A stretch of 64,000 nucleotides of DNA from Streptantibioticus_C sp963761325. GTDB lineage: Bacteria > Actinomycetota > Actinomycetes > Streptomycetales > Streptomycetaceae. Below, piece after piece: positions 59,391 to 64,000 of the stretch. The DNA is taken from positions 1-64,000 of the forward strand of contig CAVXGZ010000002.1 of assembly GCA_963761325.1 (NCBI GenBank), written 5' to 3'. Made by a program: the position numbers and the translations under genes. Below the pieces are notes generated by a model, which did no database searches, was not told the origin of the DNA, and was given only the letters and a program-made list of their open reading frames with translations. The first letter of the stretch is position 1. Every line of letters starts with the position of its first letter.

Positions 59391-60722
59391 ATGAGCAACA
59401 CCGTCACGCGCATCCGTCCAGCCCTCGTCGCGGCAGCAGCCATGGCCGTACTCGCCGGGTGCTCGTCGCCCGCTCCGTCGGGCGGCGCGTCCGCGGCATC
59501 CTGCGCGCCCGCCAAGGGCAAGGTCACCCTCCAGTACTGGAACACCGTTCCGGGCATGGACCAGGTCGTCGCCCTGTGGAACAGGCAGAACCCGGACATC
59601 CAGGTGCGGACGAAGAACATCTCCAACGACCAGTACGGCACCCTCGGCAACGCCCTCAAGGCCGGCAAGGCGCCGGACCTCGCCCAGGTCGGGTACGACG
59701 AACTCCCCGACCTGCGCTCCCAGAACGCGTTCGTGGACGCCTCGGCCTGCCCGGCGGCCACCGCGGCCAAGTCGGAGTTCGTGCCGTGGACCTGGTCGCA
59801 GACCAGCTTCGGCGGCACCGGCGTCTTCGCCCTTCCGCAGGACACCGGCCCGATGGCACTGTACGTGCGCGGCGACATCCTCAAGCGGTACGGGCTCGCG
59901 ATCCCGAGGACCTGGGCGCAGTACGCGGCCGACGCGCGGAAGCTGCACGCGGCGGACCCGAACCTCAGCATGACCTTCTTCGACCCGGACAACGCCGAGT
60001 GGTTCAACGGGCTCCTGTGGCAGAACGACGCCGAGATGTACGGCTACTCCGGTGGCAAGTGGCACGTCACCGTCGCGTCCGACCGGAGTGAGCAGGTCGC
60101 CGGGTACTGGCAGAAGCTGATCTCCGCCAAGCTCGTGCGCACCGACCTCGTCAACGGTTCGACCCAGATGTACGCCGCCTACCAGAAGAACCAGATCGCC
60201 AGCTACATCGGTGCCGCCTGGGGCTACAGCATGCTCCGCGACAACCTGCCCTCCCAGGCCGGCAGGTGGACGGTCGTCCCGATGCCGACCTGGGGATCGA
60301 GCACCGCCTCCGGCGACTGGGGCGGATCGAGCGTCGCGTTCATGAAGGGCGACACGCACCTGTACGAGTCGGTCAAGTTCGACAACTGGCTGAACACCGA
60401 CCCGCAGGCCCTCGCGTTGGAGAACAGGCTGGGCGGCCTCTACCCGGCGGCCACCGCCGGTCTGAAGCTTCCCGCGCTCTCCCAGGGCGTCCCGTACTAC
60501 CACGACGAGAAGATCTTCGACGTGTTCGCCGACTCGTCCCGGCACATCGACACCGGCTTCTCCTGGGGGCCCACCCAGAAGACGGTGAACCTGGCGCTGC
60601 AGGACGCGATGGCCAAGGCGGCAGCCGGCAACGGCACGCTCACCGACGCGCTCTCGGCCGCCCAGGCCGCCGCGCTGAAGTCGATGAAGGATCAGGCGAT
60701 CCCGGCGGCGGCGGGCAAGTGA
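59391..60722 (+). CDS. Sugar ABC importer, binding lipoprotein 2
   Basis: 443 aa, ATG 59391 after AAGGGAAA. Sec lipoprotein signal with lipobox AVLAGC (Cys24). Family 1 solute-binding fold: VTLQYWNTVPGMDQVVALWN, APDLAQVGYDELPDL, FALPQDTGPMALYVRGDILK. First gene of the operon under the LacI-type operators; the operon ends with a beta-galactosidase, so beta- or mixed galactosides are the likely cargo. Confidence 0.9.
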   Translation: MSNTVTRIRPALVAAAAMAVLAGCSSPAPSGGASAASCAPAKGKVTLQYWNTVPGMDQVVALWNRQNPDIQVRTKNISNDQYGTLGNALKAGKAPDLAQVGYDELPDLRSQNAFVDASACPAATAAKSEFVPWTWSQTSFGGTGVFALPQDTGPMALYVRGDILKRYGLAIPRTWAQYAADARKLHAADPNLSMTFFDPDNAEWFNGLLWQNDAEMYGYSGGKWHVTVASDRSEQVAGYWQKLISAKLVRTDLVNGSTQMYAAYQKNQIASYIGAAWGYSMLRDNLPSQAGRWTVVPMPTWGSSTASGDWGGSSVAFMKGDTHLYESVKFDNWLNTDPQALALENRLGGLYPAATAGLKLPALSQGVPYYHDEKIFDVFADSSRHIDTGFSWGPTQKTVNLALQDAMAKAAAGNGTLTDALSAAQAAALKSMKDQAIPAAAGK

Positions 60723-60729
60723 CCGCGGT

Positions 60730-61671
60730 ATGACCGGTATCGCGACCCATGCGACCCGCGTGACGTCCGCCAGGAGGCGCCGCCCGAGCGGTGGCGGTCC
60801 CCGGTGGGGCACCGTCGCCGCGTTCGTCGTCCCGTTCTGCCTCCCGTTCGTCCTGTTCTATCTGGTGCCGATCGGCTACGCGATCTGGCAGAGCCTCCTC
60901 GTCGTGCGCCGCACCGGCGGCCAGTACGGCACGTCGTACACGGCCTTCGGCGGCTTCGAACAGTACGGCCAGGTGTTCCAGGACACCGAGTTCTGGGCCA
61001 GCATCGGGCGCATCGGCCTGTTCGGCATCGTGCAGGTGCCGGTCATGCTGTTCATCGCGCTGATCATGGCGCTGCTGCTCGACACCCCCCTGCTGAGGCT
61101 CAAGTCGTTCTTCCGGGTCGCGGCGTTCATGCCGTACGCCGTGCCCGGTGTCATCGCCGCGATCATGTGGTCGTTCCTCTACTCGCCGCAGCTCAGCCCG
61201 GTCGTCGACCTGCTGCACGCGATCGGCCTGCGGCCCGACTTCCTCGGCCCGGGCGCCGTGCTGTGGTCGGTGGCGAACGTCTCCACCTGGCTCTGGACCG
61301 GATACAACATGCTGATCATGTTCTCGGCGCTGCAGTCGATCCCTCAGGAGCTCTACGAGGCCGCCAGGCTCGACGGCGCGAACAACCGGGTGATCGCCTG
61401 GCGGATCAAGGTCCCGATCATCGCCCCGTCGATCGTCCTCACCACGGTGTTCTCGATCATCGGCACGCTGCAGCTCTACGCCGAACCCGCCGTGCTGCGC
61501 CAGATCTCCTCGAACATCCAGAGCACGTACACGCCGAACATGCTCGCGTACGCGGTGGCCTCCGGGAACGACTACCAGCAGGCGGCGGCGATCTCCGTGG
61601 TCATCGCCGTCATCACCTTCGTCCTGAGCTTCGGGTTCATGCGACTGACCTCGAAGAAGGCCGCACTGTGA
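60730..61671 (+). CDS. Sugar ABC importer permease 2A
   Basis: 313 aa, ATG 60730. Six helices, the first AFVVPFCLPFVLFYLVPIGYAI; EAA loop ELYEAARLDGANNRVIAWRI and KVPIIAPSI. Overlaps permease 2B by 4 nt (GTGA). Confidence 0.9.
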   Translation: MTGIATHATRVTSARRRRPSGGGPRWGTVAAFVVPFCLPFVLFYLVPIGYAIWQSLLVVRRTGGQYGTSYTAFGGFEQYGQVFQDTEFWASIGRIGLFGIVQVPVMLFIALIMALLLDTPLLRLKSFFRVAAFMPYAVPGVIAAIMWSFLYSPQLSPVVDLLHAIGLRPDFLGPGAVLWSVANVSTWLWTGYNMLIMFSALQSIPQELYEAARLDGANNRVIAWRIKVPIIAPSIVLTTVFSIIGTLQLYAEPAVLRQISSNIQSTYTPNMLAYAVASGNDYQQAAAISVVIAVITFVLSFGFMRLTSKKAAL

Positions 61672-62522
61672 GCGGCCGGCACCCGAACCGCGAGAGCCGC
61701 GTCAGCCGCACGGCCGCGATGTCCGTGATGTTCCTCCTGGCCGTCTACTTCCTGCTGCCGGTCTACTTCCTGATCGTCGCGGCGACGAAACCGCAGGGCG
61801 ACCTCGCCTCCACCTTCGGGCTGGCCTTCTCGCACTTCGACCTGTTCCGGAACCTGGGCACCCTGTTCGGCCGAAACGGCGGCATCTTCGGGCGGTGGGC
61901 GCTCAACAGCGTGATCTACGCGGTGCTGGGCGCGGCCGCCGGAACCCTGATCTCCGCGCTGTGCGGCTACGCGCTGGCCAAGTTCACCTTCCGGGGCCGC
62001 GAGTTCCTCTTCTCCGTCATCCTCGGCGGGGTCCTCGTTCCCACCACCGCGCTGGCGCTCCCGCTGTTCCTGCTGTTCTCGGCCGCCGGGCTCGTCAACA
62101 CCTACTTCGCGGTGTTCCTGCCCAGCATCGTCAGCCCGTTCGGCGTCTACCTCGCCCGCATCTTCGCCGCCACCATCCCCCAGGAGATCATCGAGTCGGC
62201 GCGCCTGGACGGTGCCGGCGAGTTCCGCACGTTCTTCTCGGTGGCGTTCCGTCAGATGACGCCCTCGCTGGTGACCGTCTTCCTGTTCCAGTTCGTCGCC
62301 ATCTGGAACAATTTCTTCCTGCCGATGGTGATGCTGCAGAAGGAGTCGCTGTTCCCGATCACGCTCGGCCTCTACGAGTGGAACGGCCAGACCGCCCGTG
62401 TCCCGCTCCTCCAGGAATCCGTGATCACCGGCGCGCTGGTCTCCATCGTGCCGGTCATCATCGTGTTCATCCTCCTCCAGCGGTTCTGGCGCACGGGGCT
62501 CGCCTCCGGCTCCCTCAAGTAA
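61668..62522 (+). CDS. Sugar ABC importer permease 2B
   Basis: 284 aa from GTG 61668. Six helices, the first MSVMFLLAVYFLLPVYFLIV; EAA loop IPQEIIESARLDGAGEFRTF and VAFRQMTPSL. As in the first importer, no ATP-binding subunit gene follows; a shared MsiK-type ATPase elsewhere in the genome is implied. Confidence 0.9.
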   Translation: MSGRHPNRESRVSRTAAMSVMFLLAVYFLLPVYFLIVAATKPQGDLASTFGLAFSHFDLFRNLGTLFGRNGGIFGRWALNSVIYAVLGAAAGTLISALCGYALAKFTFRGREFLFSVILGGVLVPTTALALPLFLLFSAAGLVNTYFAVFLPSIVSPFGVYLARIFAATIPQEIIESARLDGAGEFRTFFSVAFRQMTPSLVTVFLFQFVAIWNNFFLPMVMLQKESLFPITLGLYEWNGQTARVPLLQESVITGALVSIVPVIIVFILLQRFWRTGLASGSLK

Positions 62523-62558
62523 CCCGGTACGCCGTGACGAAGAAGGGGTTGTGACCTC

Positions 62559-64000
62559 GTGCCCTCCCAGCTTTCCGCGTACGTTTCGGATCCCGCACCG
62601 GGGCGCGGCGCACTGCGTCCGGCGCGCTCGTGGCTGTGCTCCGACGCGCCCGCCCGCTCGCTGAACGGGTCCTGGAGCTTCCGTCTGTCGCCCGCGGTGC
62701 CCGGGACGGAGGACTTCGCGGCCGAGGGCTTCGACGACGGCGGCTGGGACGGCATCCCGGTGCCCTCCCACTGGGTGCTCCAGGGCGACGGGGCCTACGG
62801 GCGGCCGATCTACACGAACGTGCAGTTCCCGTTCCCCATCGACCCGCCCCACGTCCCGGACGAGAACCCCACCGGCGACTACCGCCGCCACTTCGACCTG
62901 CCCGCCGACTGGTCGCGGGCCGAGCGGATCGTGCTGCGCTTCGACGGCGTCGAGTCGCTCTTCAAGCTCTGGGTGAACGGCGACGAGATCGGCAGCGCGA
63001 GCGGCAGCCGGCTCACCCACGAGTTCGACGTGACGTCCTCGGTCCGCCCCGGCGACAACCTGGTCGCCGTGCGCGTGCACCAGTGGTCGGCGGCCAGCTA
63101 CCTGGAGGACCAGGACCAGTGGTGGCTGCCCGGCATCTTCCGCGACGTCACCCTGATCGCCCGGCCGCTCGGCGGCATCGAGGACGTCTGGTTGCGCGCC
63201 GGGTTCGACGAGGGGCACGGGCGGATCGAGCCGGAGGTCACCGCCGACCCGGCGGCCTTCCCGGTCACCCTCCGCCTGCCCGAACTCGGCGTCGAGCAGG
63301 TCTGGGCGACGCCGGCCGAGTTGGCCCCGCTCGACGTCGGCGGTGTGGAGCCGTGGTCGGCCGAGCGGCCCCGGCTGTACGAGGCCACCGTGTCGACGGC
63401 CGCCGAGAGCGTCGCCCTGCGGGTGGGCTTCCGCACGGTCGAGATCCGCGGCGACCGGTTCCTCGTCAACGGCCGCCGTGTCGTCTTCCACGGGATGAAC
63501 CGGCACGAGACCCACCCCGAGCGCGGCCGCGTCTTCGACGAGGCGCACGCCCGCGAGGACCTGGCCCGCATGAAGCGGTTCAACGTCAACGCGATCCGCA
63601 CCAGCCACTACCCGCCGCACCCGCGGCTGCTCGACCTCGCCGACGAACTCGGGTTCTGGGTCGTCCTCGAATGCGATCTGGAGACGCACGGCTTCGACGC
63701 GGTCGGCTGGGCCGGCAATCCCAGCGACGACCCGGCGTGGCGCGCGGCGTACCTCGACCGCGTCCAGCGCACCGCCGAGCGGGACAAGAACCACCCCAGC
63801 ATCGTGATGTGGTCGCTCGGCAACGAAGCGGGGACCGGTGGCAACCTCGCCGCGATGTCGGCGTGGGTCCACGCCCGCGACCCCGGACGGCCGGTGCACT
63901 ACGAGGGCGACCACGCCGGCGAGTACACCGACGTCTACTCCCGCATGTACGCGTCGGTGCCCGAGACCGAGCGGATCGGCAGCGACGGCTCGCGCTCGGC
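62559..64000 (+). CDS. GH2 beta-galactosidase, 3' end outside the window
   Basis: Partial; 480 codons visible from GTG 62559 (GAAGGGG upstream). LacZ-type order: jelly-roll sugar-binding domain (WDGIPVPSHWVLQGDGAYGR, PIYTNVQFPFPIDPP), immunoglobulin-like domain with DQWWLPGIFRDVTL, then the barrel with FHGMNRHETHPERGRVFDEA, AIRTSHYPPHPRLLDLADEL and the acid/base Glu423 in MWSLGNEAGTGGN. The nucleophile Glu and the C-terminal domains lie beyond 64000. No signal peptide, so it acts on imported beta-galactosides. Same operon as importer 2. Confidence 0.92.
   Translation, partial: MPSQLSAYVSDPAPGRGALRPARSWLCSDAPARSLNGSWSFRLSPAVPGTEDFAAEGFDDGGWDGIPVPSHWVLQGDGAYGRPIYTNVQFPFPIDPPHVPDENPTGDYRRHFDLPADWSRAERIVLRFDGVESLFKLWVNGDEIGSASGSRLTHEFDVTSSVRPGDNLVAVRVHQWSAASYLEDQDQWWLPGIFRDVTLIARPLGGIEDVWLRAGFDEGHGRIEPEVTADPAAFPVTLRLPELGVEQVWATPAELAPLDVGGVEPWSAERPRLYEATVSTAAESVALRVGFRTVEIRGDRFLVNGRRVVFHGMNRHETHPERGRVFDEAHAREDLARMKRFNVNAIRTSHYPPHPRLLDLADELGFWVVLECDLETHGFDAVGWAGNPSDDPAWRAAYLDRVQRTAERDKNHPSIVMWSLGNEAGTGGNLAAMSAWVHARDPGRPVHYEGDHAGEYTDVYSRMYASVPETERIGSDGSRS

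Noticed and set aside
1..64000. CRISPR array, insertion sequence or rRNA genes
   Set aside because: No regularly spaced repeat array, no transposase motif with terminal inverted repeats and no rRNA-like sequence were seen on reading both strands.

Overview
The window is high-GC actinobacterial DNA (about 70% G+C by eye, strong G/C at third codon positions, many GTG starts, ATGA/GTGA start-stop overlaps). The gene families point to a Streptomyces-like filamentous actinomycete: Sfp-type phosphopantetheinyl transferase, PAS/GAF/SpoIIE phosphatase, SigE-type ECF sigma factor, ABC sugar importers without their own ATPase, GH27/GH36 alpha-galactosidases. Species cannot be named from the sequence.

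Region 1 (1-6.0 kb) is an accessory island. A frameshifted WXG100-like gene precedes a 1,434-aa Rhs protein whose C-terminus is a guanyl-specific ribonuclease (RNase Sa/barnase type), overlapped by a barstar-family immunity gene. Just downstream lie the 3' half of a proline-type tRNA (candidate att site), a tRNA-style terminator, and the C-terminal remnant of a tyrosine integrase in which the catalytic Tyr codon reads Cys. This looks like the scar of an integrative element.

Region 2 (6.4-18.3 kb) holds mixed genes: a Tat-exported phospholipase C-like phosphoesterase; a MarR regulator with an NmrA/QorB-type reductase and a hemerythrin-like protein, the reductase promoter sitting inside a 12-bp inverted repeat; a large PAS-GAF-SpoIIE-HATPase phosphatase; a DUF4236-like protein; a doubly truncated MFS transporter; a double-glycine-leader peptide; and an ECF sigma factor with a membrane partner.

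Region 3 (about 18.3-41.4 kb) is the most interesting part: a biosynthetic cluster without modular megasynthases. On the minus strand are an Asp/Glu racemase-like protein, a class II aminoacyl-tRNA-synthetase-like amino acid:carrier-protein ligase, an 85-aa unknown, a transglutaminase-like enzyme, two carrier proteins and a GT2 glycosyltransferase. On the plus strand are a phosphopantetheinyl transferase, two AMP-forming ligases, a third carrier protein, a ketosynthase with a truncated ketosynthase-like partner, a methyltransferase, two ABC exporter subunits, a stand-alone condensation domain fused to a carrier-like domain without the phosphopantetheine Ser, a class IV aminotransferase, a Nudix hydrolase, an unknown 99-aa protein, a FAD amine oxidase and a HAD phosphatase. 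Two tiny well-positioned ORFs (20 and 45 codons) sit between these. I infer a route in which amino acids and acyl groups are loaded on free-standing carriers and joined by the transglutaminase-like or condensation enzyme. The product is not predictable.

Region 4 (41.5-64.0 kb) is galactose and galactoside catabolism. A secreted GH27 alpha-galactosidase, a sugar ABC importer and a GH36 alpha-galactosidase lead into a complete De Ley-Doudoroff type set: SDR dehydrogenase, GntR regulator, galactonate dehydratase, epimerase-like protein, KDPGal aldolase, lactonase and PfkB kinase. A second secreted GH27 enzyme faces a LacI regulator. That regulator precedes a promoter with tandem CCCGTGAACGTT operators driving a second importer and a GH2 beta-galactosidase that runs off the window end.
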